A DNA stretch of 64,000 nt from Saccharicrinis fermentans DSM 9555 = JCM 21142 (GTDB lineage Bacteria; Bacteroidota; Bacteroidia; Bacteroidales; Marinilabiliaceae). The DNA lies in the NCBI RefSeq assembly GCF_000517085.1, contig NZ_KI912107.1, positions 5,329,980-5,393,979 of the forward strand. Reading direction: 5' to 3'. Every line of letters begins with the position of its first letter. The stretch's first letter is position 1. Position numbers and translations under genes: made by a program. The notes beneath the pieces are model-generated. The model saw nothing but the letters and a program-made list of their open reading frames with translations. It had not been told where the DNA came from and made no database searches. Shown here piece after piece: positions 54,165 through 63,700 of the stretch.

Positions 54165-55613
54165 TTAACCAACACTGCCTTCCAGACTTATCTGTAATAG
54201 CTTCTGTGCTTCTACGGCAAATTCCATGGGTAATTGATTGATCACCTCTTTTACATAGCCATTAACGATGAGGCCAACGGCATCTTCGGTTGATAGTCCA
54301 CGGGTGTTGCAATAGAAAATTTGGTCTTCGCCAATTTTTGAAGTGGTAGCCTCGTGTTCTACTATTGCAGAATTATTATTTATTTCCAGATAAGGAAAGG
54401 TGTGTGCTCCACATTCATCTCCCATTAATAGGGAATCGCATTGGGAAAAGTTACGCGCATTCTCCGCTTTTTTATTGACCCTAACAAGTCCTCGATAACT
54501 GTTTTGGCTTTTGCCGGCAGAAACACCTTTTGATACAATGACACTGCGGGTGTTTTTTCCAATGTGAATCATCTTTGTACCTGTATCGGCCTGTTGGTAA
54601 TTATTGGTAACCGCAACTGAGTAAAATTCTCCTACAGAATGATTGCCCATGAGTATGCAGCTTGGGTATTTCCAGGTAATGGCTGAGCCTGTTTCTACTT
54701 GCGTCCACATTACTTTCGAATAATCACCTTTGCACAGGGCTCTTTTGGTCACGAAATTATAAATACCTCCTTTGCCGTTCTTATCACCCGGATACCAGTT
54801 TTGTACGGTGGAGTATTTGACTTCTGCTCTGTCCATGGTCACTATCTCAACAATAGCCGCATGCAATTGGTTTTCGTCCCGTTGTGGCGCTGTACAGCCT
54901 TCTAGGTAGCTAACGTAACTGTCTTCCTCGGCCACAATCAATGTGCGCTCAAATTGACCTGTATTCATGGCGTTGATCCGAAAATAGGTCGACAATTCAA
55001 TGGGGCATCTTACTCCTTTGGGAATAAAAACAAAGGATCCATCACTAAAAACGGCGTTGTTAAGAGCTCCAAAAAAGTTGTCGGTGTAGGGAACAACAGA
55101 TCCCATATATTTTTTTACCAAGTCGGGATATTCTTGCACTGCTTCACTAAAACTACAGAAGATAATTCCCTTTTCAGCGAGGGTCTCCTTAAAGGTAGTT
55201 TTAACCGAAATACTATCCATTACAGCATCAACGGCTACTCCGGAAAGAATTTTCTGTTCTTCCAACGGAATCCCTAGTTTGTCGAATGTCGCTTTTAGTT
55301 CGGGATCAACATCGTCCAAACTATCTAATTGTGGCTTCTGTTTGGGAGCAGCATAATATATGATGTCCTGAAAGTCGATCGCAGGAATCTTTAGTTTTGC
55401 CCACTCTGGTTGTTCCATCGTTTTCCAGTATGCATAGGCTTTTAATCTGTACTCAAGCATCCACTCGGGTTCTTTCTTCTTGGCCGATATCAGGCGAACA
55501 ACATCTTCGCTTAATCCTTTGGGAATAGTTTCTGTTTCAATATCGCTACTGAAACCGTATTTATATTCGTTACCGGTAACTTCTTCTAATATTTTATCTT
55601 GATCTTCTACCAT
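54165..55613 (-). CDS. sufB: Fe-S assembly protein SufB
   Basis: 482 residues. SufB hallmarks include [35 protein letters not shown] with the conserved Cys, [20 protein letters not shown] and [16 protein letters not shown]. It is the main scaffold protein on which clusters form. It is the first gene of the minus-strand sufBCDSE-(sufT-like)-queG run. Its leader holds an inverted repeat and a -7 box. Confidence 0.98.
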   Translation of the reverse strand: MVEDQDKILEEVTGNEYKYGFSSDIETETIPKGLSEDVVRLISAKKKEPEWMLEYRLKAYAYWKTMEQPEWAKLKIPAIDFQDIIYYAAPKQKPQLDSLDDVDPELKATFDKLGIPLEEQKILSGVAVDAVMDSISVKTTFKETLAEKGIIFCSFSEAVQEYPDLVKKYMGSVVPYTDNFFGALNNAVFSDGSFVFIPKGVRCPIELSTYFRINAMNTGQFERTLIVAEEDSYVSYLEGCTAPQRDENQLHAAIVEIVTMDRAEVKYSTVQNWYPGDKNGKGGIYNFVTKRALCKGDYSKVMWTQVETGSAITWKYPSCILMGNHSVGEFYSVAVTNNYQQADTGTKMIHIGKNTRSVIVSKGVSAGKSQNSYRGLVRVNKKAENARNFSQCDSLLMGDECGAHTFPYLEINNNSAIVEHEATTSKIGEDQIFYCNTRGLSTEDAVGLIVNGYVKEVINQLPMEFAVEAQKLLQISLEGSVG

Positions 55614-55636
55614 AATCTCTCCTATAGTTGTACCCC

Positions 55637-55661
55637 CTTAACAAGTTGTAACAGTTAAGGT
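55637..55661 (-). promoter_or_regulatory. Inverted repeat in the suf leader
   Basis: CCTTAAC (55637-55643) and GTTAAGG (55655-55661) form a 7-bp perfect palindrome with an 11-base centre, 24 bases before the sufB ATG and downstream of the -7 box. It could be an operator for an iron or Fe-S regulator, or a leader hairpin. Confidence 0.4.
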
Positions 55662-55713
55662 TCATTACTGATTAATAGAGTCCAATTAATTTTCCAATTA
55701 TTTTAAGAATGTG

Positions 55714-55721
55714 CAAAATTA
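55714..55721 (-). promoter_or_regulatory. Putative -7 box of the suf operon
   Basis: TAATTTTG on the minus strand matches TAnnTTTG, about 100 bases before sufB. No TTG at 19-21 bases was found. Confidence 0.35.
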
Positions 55722-55777
55722 GCAAACTATTTAGATTAAATAAAATTAAGCTGTTCTAAATTACAGTCCGTTTAATT

Positions 55778-55887
55778 ATCTTCACCCTCAATGTGATAAA
55801 TTAAGTACTTAATATGCTTAATAAATAAGGGTGCGCAATTTTCACACATCGTAAGGCCTGAAATTGCATCAAATATGAGGTGAAGAT
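55778..55887. ncRNA. Candidate structured RNA between sufB and aroA
   Basis: A long-range closing stem (ATCTTCACCCTCA at 55778-55790 with TGAGGTGAAGAT at 55876-55887, one bulge) encloses a second hairpin, GCAATTTTCA/TGAAATTGC (55835-55844, 55859-55867), and a small palindrome, ATTAAGTACTTAAT. It lies in a 410-base gap without a gene. The strand and transcription are unknown, and no known RNA family was recognised. Confidence 0.3.
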
Positions 55888-56004
55888 TTGACTGGCGTAT
55901 TACAATGTGTTTGTAGGTGGTATGTGAATAGTAAAAATAGGTAATTATACTTTAGGTCGTATATGATCAGGTGTTAATAGTTGGATATTTATATATTTTT
56001 AAGA

Positions 56005-56028
56005 AATAACCCCTGTGTGGGGGTTATT
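56005..56028 (-). terminator. Hairpin at the end of aroA
   Basis: AATAACCCC/GGGGTTATT with a 6-base loop overlaps the aroA stop codon on the minus strand. The following T-tract (TTCTTAAAAA) is weak. Confidence 0.5.
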
Positions 56029-57253
56029 CTTTGGTAGAAAACTCAAAGCCGTATGCTTTAAGATGTTCCCAGTACTTGGGGTAGGATTTAGAAACCACAG
56101 CGGGATCTTCTATTTGTAAAGAACCAATGGATGAGGCTGCGGGAGCAAAAGCCATGGCCATACGATGGTCTTTATAGGTGGCTATGCAAGGTGTTTCTTC
56201 TTTGTCACAGGTTGTTCCATCCCATATCAAATTGTCTACCTGGTTGGAGGAGAGTATAAACCCCATCTTTTTAAGCTCTGTGATAAGGGCATTAATGCGA
56301 TCTGTTTCTTTGATTTTGAGGGTTTGTAAACCGGTGAAATGAAAAGGGATTCCTAAACAACAACATGTTACAGCAAAGGTTTGTGCCAGATCGGGTTGTT
56401 CTATGAAGTTGTAATTGAAATTTTTGGCAGTGTTACCTGTATTTCTTAAAAGTAAACCTTTCTGAGAAAATTTGTGGCTTACTCCTAATTGATCAAAAAG
56501 CGTTGCTACTTTAGCGTCACCTTGTTCGCTGTAGCGCTTTACGCCCTGTAAGTTGAGCTCACACCCTTTGTTGAGAGCTGCTACTTCAAACCAGTATGAT
56601 GCTGCACTCCAGTCCGCTTCTACGGTAAAGCTTGTGGATTGATAAACTCCTGAAGGTACGGATATTACATTTCCTTTCCATTGTGATTGTATACCATATG
56701 TTTCCATCATTTGTAAGGTCAGATGTATGTATGGTCGTGAAATGATATCTCCTGTTAAGGTCAATTGAAGGCCGTTTTTCATGGAGGGACCAATCATTAG
56801 CAAGGCAGATATGTACTGACTGCTTACATTACCAGGTAGCTCAAGAGCTCCTCCTTCCATGGCGCTGCCAAAAATTCGTAGCGGTGGATAGCCTTCTTTT
56901 TCGATGTATTCTATTTTTGCTCCGAGCTGATTTAATGCTTCTACTAAAATTTTAATGGGACGTTCTTTCATGCGCGCAGACCCGGTGATGGTCCATTGTC
57001 CCACTATCTTTGATAAAAAGGCAGTGAGAAAGCGCATTGTCGTGCCTGCTGCTCCTACATCAAAGGTGTTGCTGTTGGATTGTAAAGCCTTTAGCATGAG
57101 TTGTGTGTCGTCACTATCGGAGAGGTTTTTGATAGGCTGGGCACTGTAAGCTAGCGCATTTAGTATGAGTGCGCGATTACTGATGCTCTTGGATGTGGGT
57201 AGGGCAACTTTATATGGTTTTATATTGGTCGGTGCTGAAATAGTGTATTTCAT
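56024..57253 (-). CDS. aroA: 3-phosphoshikimate 1-carboxyvinyltransferase (EPSP synthase)
   Basis: Sixth step of the shikimate pathway to chorismate. Motifs include the N-terminal LPTSKSISNRALIL, the GAAGTTMRFLTAFL loop, SARMKERPI, and the C-terminal KETDRINAL and YKDHRMAMAF. The 409 residues are somewhat short but complete. The start codon abuts a short repeat element whose end supplies the AT of the ATG. It lies downstream of aroB in the same direction. Confidence 0.95.
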   Translation of the reverse strand: MKYTISAPTNIKPYKVALPTSKSISNRALILNALAYSAQPIKNLSDSDDTQLMLKALQSNSNTFDVGAAGTTMRFLTAFLSKIVGQWTITGSARMKERPIKILVEALNQLGAKIEYIEKEGYPPLRIFGSAMEGGALELPGNVSSQYISALLMIGPSMKNGLQLTLTGDIISRPYIHLTLQMMETYGIQSQWKGNVISVPSGVYQSTSFTVEADWSAASYWFEVAALNKGCELNLQGVKRYSEQGDAKVATLFDQLGVSHKFSQKGLLLRNTGNTAKNFNYNFIEQPDLAQTFAVTCCCLGIPFHFTGLQTLKIKETDRINALITELKKMGFILSSNQVDNLIWDGTTCDKEETPCIATYKDHRMAMAFAPAASSIGSLQIEDPAVVSKSYPKYWEHLKAYGFEFSTKE

Positions 57254-57343
57254 CTGTTAATAATTTTATTTTCAATGGTCATATGGAACTTGTCAAAATT
57301 AATCATTCCCCTCTCCTGTGAGTGAAATAATTCTCATGGCCCG
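57252..57343 (-). mobile_element. Short start-codon element, copy D (92 bp)
   Basis: On the minus strand it runs from CGGGCCATGAGAATTATTTC to ATTAACAGAT and contains AGTTCCATATGACCATTGAAA. It ends in AT followed by GAAA, forming the present aroA start codon. The right-hand repeat is TTTC (57248-57251 on the plus strand), but the other flank reads TCTT, so the target duplication is imperfect and this insertion is probably older. Confidence 0.7.
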
Positions 57344-57422
57344 TCTTATGTGTCCTAAATAGTATTTTTTAGGGTGCAAGAACCCGGTATCATCGTGCTT
57401 GGTTAGACGTGTTAATATTGAA

Positions 57423-58490
57423 TTATTGATTTAAATAAAATTCAAGAGCTTCAAAAATCTCCTCCTTAGTGCAGGTTTGGTTGATCTTTATTTGACCAAT
57501 GTCTTCCAGCAGGGTGAAGTTAATTTTATTTTTCTCGTTTTTCTTGTCGTGGGTCATCAAATAGAACAATGATTCAAAGTCCTTTTGAGAGAATGTAAAA
57601 TGACCATAAATGGCACTCAGAATTCGGTTTATTTCCTGAAGTTTAGACAAAGGAAAACCACAGTTTTTATGTCCGAGGTATAGTTCCACAATCATGCCAT
57701 AGGCCACTGCAAAGCCATGTAAGATGGGCGTATTGTTTTGCATGGCAAAGCTTTCGAAAGCATGCCCAATGGTATGCCCGAAGTTCAATGATTTTCTTAC
57801 GTTTTGTTCGGTAGGATCTGCTTTAACAAAGTGCTCTTTTATATGTATAGAGTTAATAACAAGCGGTTTTAGTGCATCTATGTTCGTGTTACGAATGTCA
57901 AATACCTTTAGTTGATTCCATGTGTCCTCTGAAAAGATAAGTGCATGTTTGATCATCTCGGCAAAGCCCGAAAATATATTTTGTTGATCCTGGGTTTTTA
58001 TAAAGTCATTGCATACCAATACTGATACAGCATGTTTAAAAACGCCTATCTCATTTTTAAAACTGTGAAAATTGATGCCTGTTTTTCCTCCTACACTGGC
58101 ATCGACCTGACTAAGTAGCGTGGTGGGTATGTTGATGAAATCAATTCCTCTTTTAAAGGTGGCTGCTGCAAAGCCACCTAAATCACATGGCATACCTCCA
58201 GCTAGGTTGATGAGGAGTGATTTTCTGTCGGCACCATTGGTGCTTAAAAAATGCCATACCTTAGCAATTGTTTCTATATTCTTGTGATGATCACCCTGCT
58301 CAATGATCATTATATTATTGGTATCAATTTCTGGTATTTCCTTAATTTTGGGATAGCAGTGTTGGTGCGATCCTGTATCCATTAAAAGGAAAACTTTGCC
58401 TCGGCTGTACTTATTTATTAGTTCAGAAAGATCTTTCTTTATGTCATCGGCTCCATACACCTTTGATTCGCTATCTTCAATTACTTGCAT
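57423..58490 (-). CDS. aroB: 3-dehydroquinate synthase
   Basis: Second step of the shikimate pathway, NAD- and metal-dependent. Recognisable parts are GGMPCDLGGFAAATFKRGI, IPTTLLSQVDASVGGKTGIN, the metal-site Glu in FAEMIKHALIF, and NFGHTIGHAFES with the conserved His. The 355 residues are typical. aroA follows after 169 bases, including the mobile element, so the two probably form one transcription unit. Confidence 0.95.
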   Translation of the reverse strand: MQVIEDSESKVYGADDIKKDLSELINKYSRGKVFLLMDTGSHQHCYPKIKEIPEIDTNNIMIIEQGDHHKNIETIAKVWHFLSTNGADRKSLLINLAGGMPCDLGGFAAATFKRGIDFINIPTTLLSQVDASVGGKTGINFHSFKNEIGVFKHAVSVLVCNDFIKTQDQQNIFSGFAEMIKHALIFSEDTWNQLKVFDIRNTNIDALKPLVINSIHIKEHFVKADPTEQNVRKSLNFGHTIGHAFESFAMQNNTPILHGFAVAYGMIVELYLGHKNCGFPLSKLQEINRILSAIYGHFTFSQKDFESLFYLMTHDKKNEKNKINFTLLEDIGQIKINQTCTKEEIFEALEFYLNQ

Positions 58491-58785
58491 TAATTCTATA
58501 TGTTTGCGTTGAATTTAAACTCGTCAAAAATAATTAAAAAAGGTTGCCTTGCTATAAAAAGTATATGAAAATGTGACAAATGTTTGGTTATGGGTGTGTG
58601 GGTCTGACTGTTGTAATATTAAATAGGTGGCTTTAAAAGGTGTGTAAATGGAAAGCTATTGTGGTAATATATTGGTAATGAGGTGTTAGTAGATGTGTAC
58701 TGAAGGAGTCCTTTTGTTTAGTAAGATGTGGTGGTTTTGCGGTTTGGTCAATTTTATTTTAATTTACTGTAAAATATAGACAACT

Positions 58786-59241
58786 ATGAATAATAAAAAG
58801 ACGGCCAGCAATATTCAAATGATATTCACCTTTTTAGTGGTTTTACTGATCGCACTTTTTTTATGTTCGCTTACTGTTGAACTTTTGACGTATGCTTGGT
58901 TGCAATGGATAAGTGGTATTGTAATGATTGGTGCAATTGTGACTTTTATGAGTGGTGGGTATTTTTATTGTGAAATGAATACTTCTGGTGATGATGTGGA
59001 AGTGAAGTTTTATAATGTATTTCCTTTTGGTAGAGAATATAAAATGTTTCGGATACCTATTGCAGCATTGGTTAAGTATGAAATTAAAGGTAATAGGTTT
59101 TATCGGAGAAAACTTGTTCTATTTCAGACGTCTTCTGGTCAGTTAACCAGATATCCGCCTATTTTTATTGCTGCTTTTTCGAAGCAGGATATGCGGGATT
59201 TTAAATTGTATTATGATGCATTGAAGTCAAACTCCAAATAA
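58786..59241 (+). CDS. Small membrane protein of unknown function
   Basis: 151 residues with two transmembrane helices (about 12-34 and 39-57), followed by a cytoplasmic beta-rich part (VEVKFYNVFPFGREYKMFRI, then YRRKLVLFQTSSGQ) that resembles a short PH-like domain. The family is not recognised. It stands alone 150 bases upstream of dprA. The 295 bases before it hold no promoter box I can identify. Confidence 0.6.
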   Translation: MNNKKTASNIQMIFTFLVVLLIALFLCSLTVELLTYAWLQWISGIVMIGAIVTFMSGGYFYCEMNTSGDDVEVKFYNVFPFGREYKMFRIPIAALVKYEIKGNRFYRRKLVLFQTSSGQLTRYPPIFIAAFSKQDMRDFKLYYDALKSNSK

Positions 59242-59367
59242 TAGTATTGTACTGTTTTTTTTGACCAAATGACATTATTTTTCCATTAGTTGGAAATGTG
59301 TTTAAAATGTAAAATGATTGTTGGTATTTGTTGGTTGTATTTATTAGGTTAAATAGAACTTTATTTT

Positions 59368-59375
59368 TATTTTTG
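59368..59375 (+). promoter_or_regulatory. Putative -7 box for dprA
   Basis: TATTTTTG matches TAnnTTTG and lies about 25 bases before the dprA start, which would give a very short leader. No -33 TTG was seen at the right distance. Confidence 0.35.
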
Positions 59376-59393
59376 CTGCGCTGAAAAAAAACC

Positions 59394-60506
59394 TTGGTTT
59401 TGGATAGTCTGTTAAAATATAAAATCGCCATTAGTCTGGTGAAAGGTTTAGGGCCACGGCTAATTAGGAATGTGATTGCCTATCTTGGAAGTATAGAAGC
59501 TGTTTTTACGGAGAAGGAGCGAGTGTTGGCTAAAATTCCTGGGGTAGGTGAAAAACAGGCTTCTGTTATTTCTAACTCTCATGTGATGGAGCGTGCAGAA
59601 GAGGAGATTGAGTTTGTTCTAAAAAATAATATCAGGACCCATTTTTTTTTGGACGATGGTTTTCCTGCCCGTTTGAATAATTGTGATGATGGGCCAGTGA
59701 TGCTATATAGTAAAGGAAAGCATGCGTTAACAGGAAAGAGAATGTTGGCCGTAGTAGGTACTCGAAAGGTAACAGAGGATGGTAAACGTAATTGCCGGAA
59801 TTTTATTTGTGAATTGTCTAAAAACAACCCATCTATTACTATCGTAAGTGGGTTGGCTTATGGGGTTGACATTTGTGCACATAGAGCAGCTTTAGAGTTT
59901 GGTTTGCCTACTATTGCTGTTTTGGCCCACGGTTTAGATCGCATTTATCCTAAAATGCATACGCCGGAGACAGAGGAGTTGATGACAGATGGTGCTTTAT
60001 TGACTGAATATAGAAGTGGAACGGTACCGGATAAACCGAATTTTGTAAAGCGAAACCGTATTGTGGCAGGTTTAACTGATGCTACATTGGTGGTAGAGTC
60101 AGCCATTAAAGGTGGGGCATTGATTACCGCTTACCTGGCGCAATCGTATAACAGGGATGTGTTGGCCCTACCCGGTAGGGTGGATGATGAGTTCAGTAAG
60201 GGGTGTAACAAGTTAATCAAGTCACAAGTGGCTGCGATGGTGGAGAATGCGGAGGATTTGCTTTATGCCTTGAATTGGGAACCGGAGAATGGGTACAAGG
60301 CTGCGGAGCAACTGTCGCTGTTCGAGGAACCAACGGGGGAGGCGGGGCTGATTTATAAGTTGATTAAAAGGGAAAAAGAGGTCTCTGTTAATTTTTTAAG
60401 TGTTTCGTCTGGAATACCAGTGTCTCGAGTATCTTCACTGCTGCTAAAACTCGAGTTTGATGGACTATTAAAATCTTTACCTGGAAACCGATATAGGTGC
60501 TTATAG
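59394..60506 (+). CDS. dprA: DNA-processing protein DprA (TTG start)
   Basis: Loads RecA on incoming single-stranded DNA during transformation. An N-terminal helix-hairpin-helix-like region (KGLGPRLIRNVIAYLG, VGEKQASVI) is followed by the DprA Rossmann fold: VVGTRKVTEDGKRNC, IVSGLAYGVDICAHRAAL, RNRIVAGLTDATLVVESAIK and ALPGRVDDEFSKGCN. A C-terminal winged helix ends the protein. In frame, TGA at 59382 is followed only by TTG codons (59394 and 59400) before the conserved domain, so the gene must start at TTG. Its 370 residues match the family. Confidence 0.94.
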   Translation: MVLDSLLKYKIAISLVKGLGPRLIRNVIAYLGSIEAVFTEKERVLAKIPGVGEKQASVISNSHVMERAEEEIEFVLKNNIRTHFFLDDGFPARLNNCDDGPVMLYSKGKHALTGKRMLAVVGTRKVTEDGKRNCRNFICELSKNNPSITIVSGLAYGVDICAHRAALEFGLPTIAVLAHGLDRIYPKMHTPETEELMTDGALLTEYRSGTVPDKPNFVKRNRIVAGLTDATLVVESAIKGGALITAYLAQSYNRDVLALPGRVDDEFSKGCNKLIKSQVAAMVENAEDLLYALNWEPENGYKAAEQLSLFEEPTGEAGLIYKLIKREKEVSVNFLSVSSGIPVSRVSSLLLKLEFDGLLKSLPGNRYRCL

Positions 60507-60619
60507 TCAGTAGAACTTATTTGTGGATAATTCTAAACTAGTGAGAGGGCTGCAAATAGTCCTGACTCAGATAGTTGCCAGTGAGTGCTTTAATAAATCG
60601 ACATAAAATGATGGGGACA

Positions 60620-60642
60620 GCTTAAATTAATTGAATTTAAGC
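60620..60642 (+). terminator. AT-rich hairpin after dprA
   Basis: GCTTAAATT/AATTTAAGC with a 5-base loop is followed by a short T-run (TTTTTT at 60648-60653). It lies about 115 bases after dprA. The stem has low stability. Confidence 0.35.
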
Positions 60643-60675
60643 GAACATTTTTTACATAAAAGACGTAGAAATGGA

Positions 60676-60683
60676 TAGATTTG
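60676..60683 (+). promoter_or_regulatory. Putative -7 box for the giant surface-protein gene
   Basis: TAGATTTG matches TAnnTTTG, 37 bases before the ATG at 60720. A clear TTG at -33 is lacking. Confidence 0.35.
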
Positions 60684-60719
60684 TTTTTGAACGAATCTAA
60701 GGGGACTAAAATTACATAT

Positions 60720-63700
60720 ATGGTGAACGATCAAACACACAACCTAAAAAGAGCCAGACTTGGAGGAGAAACACTTTTCCGGAGTCTTATTTTTGTATTT
60801 GTTTTTATTGGATTATCTATCAGTGCTTATTCCCAAATAGTTTATACTTGTGGGAACACAACAGTAAGCGGTGCCGATGCGCTGGATGCTGTTGCTATTA
60901 TACCTGCAGATTTGGCGAATGGGGCATGGACGAATGATGCCGGTTTAACGATCAATGACAATGGAACTGCGACAGCAAGTGATGACGTAATATTTGGATA
61001 TTCGTTAGCTGGGAGTCCGTATACCTTAGAATGGACAGCTGATGGGGGAACGGTATACTCCGTTGACTTAGTTGTAAACACTGATTTTCCTTCGGTAGAT
61101 TCTTTTGTGACTGATAATCCTACACCCTGTGGGCCTTATCAGCCCACTATTAAGATTGAAGTGAGCGGCGGACTGAGTCCGTATGAGGTAGATTTTCAGG
61201 AAGATGGTTCCTCGGTTAGTAGTTCTCCGTTCTCTATTAGCGGTAATACTACCATTCCAATTAATCATGGAGACGCGGATCGTGTGGCAGATATTTCTGT
61301 TCAACTTATCAGTGTTACAGATGGTAATGGATGTAAGGCTGATTTATCGAGTGTTGCAGATGTAACCTTCGTATATACAGATGTTCCCAAGGAGGTTGTT
61401 GTTAGTGGTAATAATTTATGTCTACCTAGTTCCTTGGGTATTAGTATTTCAGATGCAAATGCGGAAGCTGGCGTAACGTATTATTTAGCAGAAGGAGGAA
61501 CAAAGGTTGCAGGTAGTGAAATAAGTACTTCTCCCTATAACTGGAGTCCCAGTACGGTAGGATCTTATACCGTATACGCCGAAAACCCTTGTGATCCAGC
61601 TGCACCTATATTAATGAATGGAGGGCCTTTTGTATTATCAGATTCACCTGTTACCACTTATGCGATTGGTTTTGTTGAGTCTGGCCCTTATTGTGTAGGA
61701 AATAGTTTTACTGTTGATATGGCAAATTCTGAAGCAGGCGTTACTTATTCATTGGTGAACCCTTCTGGCGTAACGATTGATTCAGAAACCAGTATTAGTG
61801 GAGGAGCTCTGCAATTTTCATCAGGGGGAGTGATGCTAAGTGAAGCAGGTACCTACACTATAGAGGCTGATAACGGATTATGTGCTGCTGTGAATATGGA
61901 TGCTACTATCGAAGTAGAGGATGTTCCAAATGTTGTCACAGTGAGTGGATCGGATAATTGTACACCAAATGCTTTGAGTATTAGTATATCCGCTGGCGAT
62001 GCCCAATCAGGGGTAACCTATTATTTGTATGAAGCCTCAAGTGGACGCGTAGCAGGAAGTGATATTAGCAGTTCTCCCTATATGTGGAACCCGGCGACAC
62101 CAGGAACATATTCTGTGTATGCCGAGAGTTCTTGCGGAAGTGACCTACTTATGAATGGAGGTCCATATGTGTTATCGCAGGCGCCCAATGCCTATAGTAT
62201 CAGTTTTGTAGAAAGCGGACCTTATTGCCCGGGATCTAGTTATACCATTGAATTAGCTAATTCTGATGTGGGCGTCACCTATTCCTTATTGGATCCTACT
62301 AATACGCAGGTGGGCGTTTCGCAAACCTCCGTGGTGGCTGGTTCTATTAATTTTGGTCCACAGACACTAACGGTTCCTGGTGAATATAAAATTGTTGCTT
62401 CGAATGGTAGCTGTGCCAGTGTAGCAATGAGCAATACGGTATCGCTCGGTACCACTCCGCTCGTATATAGTATTAATACAAGTACGGTATGTGAAGGGAC
62501 CGATTTAACAGTGAAGCTGCTAAATAGTACAGTCGGAATGGACTATATATTAAAGTATGATGACGGTATAAATCCGGTGAGCGACGTTAGAACTATTTCA
62601 AGTTCTCCGGGAGGAGCATTGTCTTTTACACCTGTAGTTACTGCCATAGGTACTTATTATGTAGTGGCTCAGGATGCGTCAGGTTGTACATCTACTATGA
62701 GTGGCACTGCAACCATTAGTCCGCAACCGAAAGATGTACCTTTAAACATAACAGGCACAGTGTGTCCTTCGGGTGAGATTTCTATAGGAACGGTTGCTAA
62801 TCCCGCAGAGGCTTCTGTGGAGTATGTTCTATTAAGAGATGGGGTTCCTGTGTTAACAAAACAAGGAAACGACGCTGATGCTAATGGGGTGTTAAGTTTT
62901 GGAGATCAAGTGACTGAAGGTATTTATACCGTGAGGGCAGTCAGTGGCTCATGTACGCGTGTAATGACAGGTTCTCTAAAGGTTTATGAGGAACCTGATG
63001 TATTGATTTTATCCGCTAATAAAACAAAGTATTGTAAATCGGAGTCCTTAAGTGATGTGAATTTTACATTAAGCAGTGTGGAATCTTCTGCAGGATACCA
63101 ATTGCAAAAATTTAATGGTGTCGATTGGGATGATGAAGGTGCTGTGAGGTATGGTGCTGACGGAAGTGACATTGTTTGGAGTAATAAAAAAGAAGGCATT
63201 TATAGGGTAATGGCAAGTGTTGGTTCCGGTGCTTGTGAGGTTGAAATGTCTAATAGGATTACGGTTGAAGAAGTGGTAGAGCCGAGTGCAGCCATATCTG
63301 CTATCATGCCTAATAGACGATGCGCAAATGAGTCTAGCAATTTTACTTTAAGTGTCCTTTTGACGGGTAATGCGCCTTTTAATTTTGATATTGTTGATGA
63401 TAAGGGTAATACGATTGTAAATGCTGTTAACTATAGTTTGGGTACTTATACTATTACGGTAAATCCCAGTGACGCGCAGACTATTTATCATGTTGAGAAT
63501 TTAACTGATGCAGCGAGTTGTTCTCCTGTAGATCCAGTAGGAACAGCTACTATTTATGTGGATCCGGTTCCGGTGATTAAATTTGATCCTGCTTCACCTG
63601 AAGTTTGTTTGGGTTCTTCTATCAGTATTTCAGCAGATGGTGCGGGAGCAGGAGGTAGTTATGTGTGGAGTGATGGCTTAGGAGCTAGTCAAACTATCGC

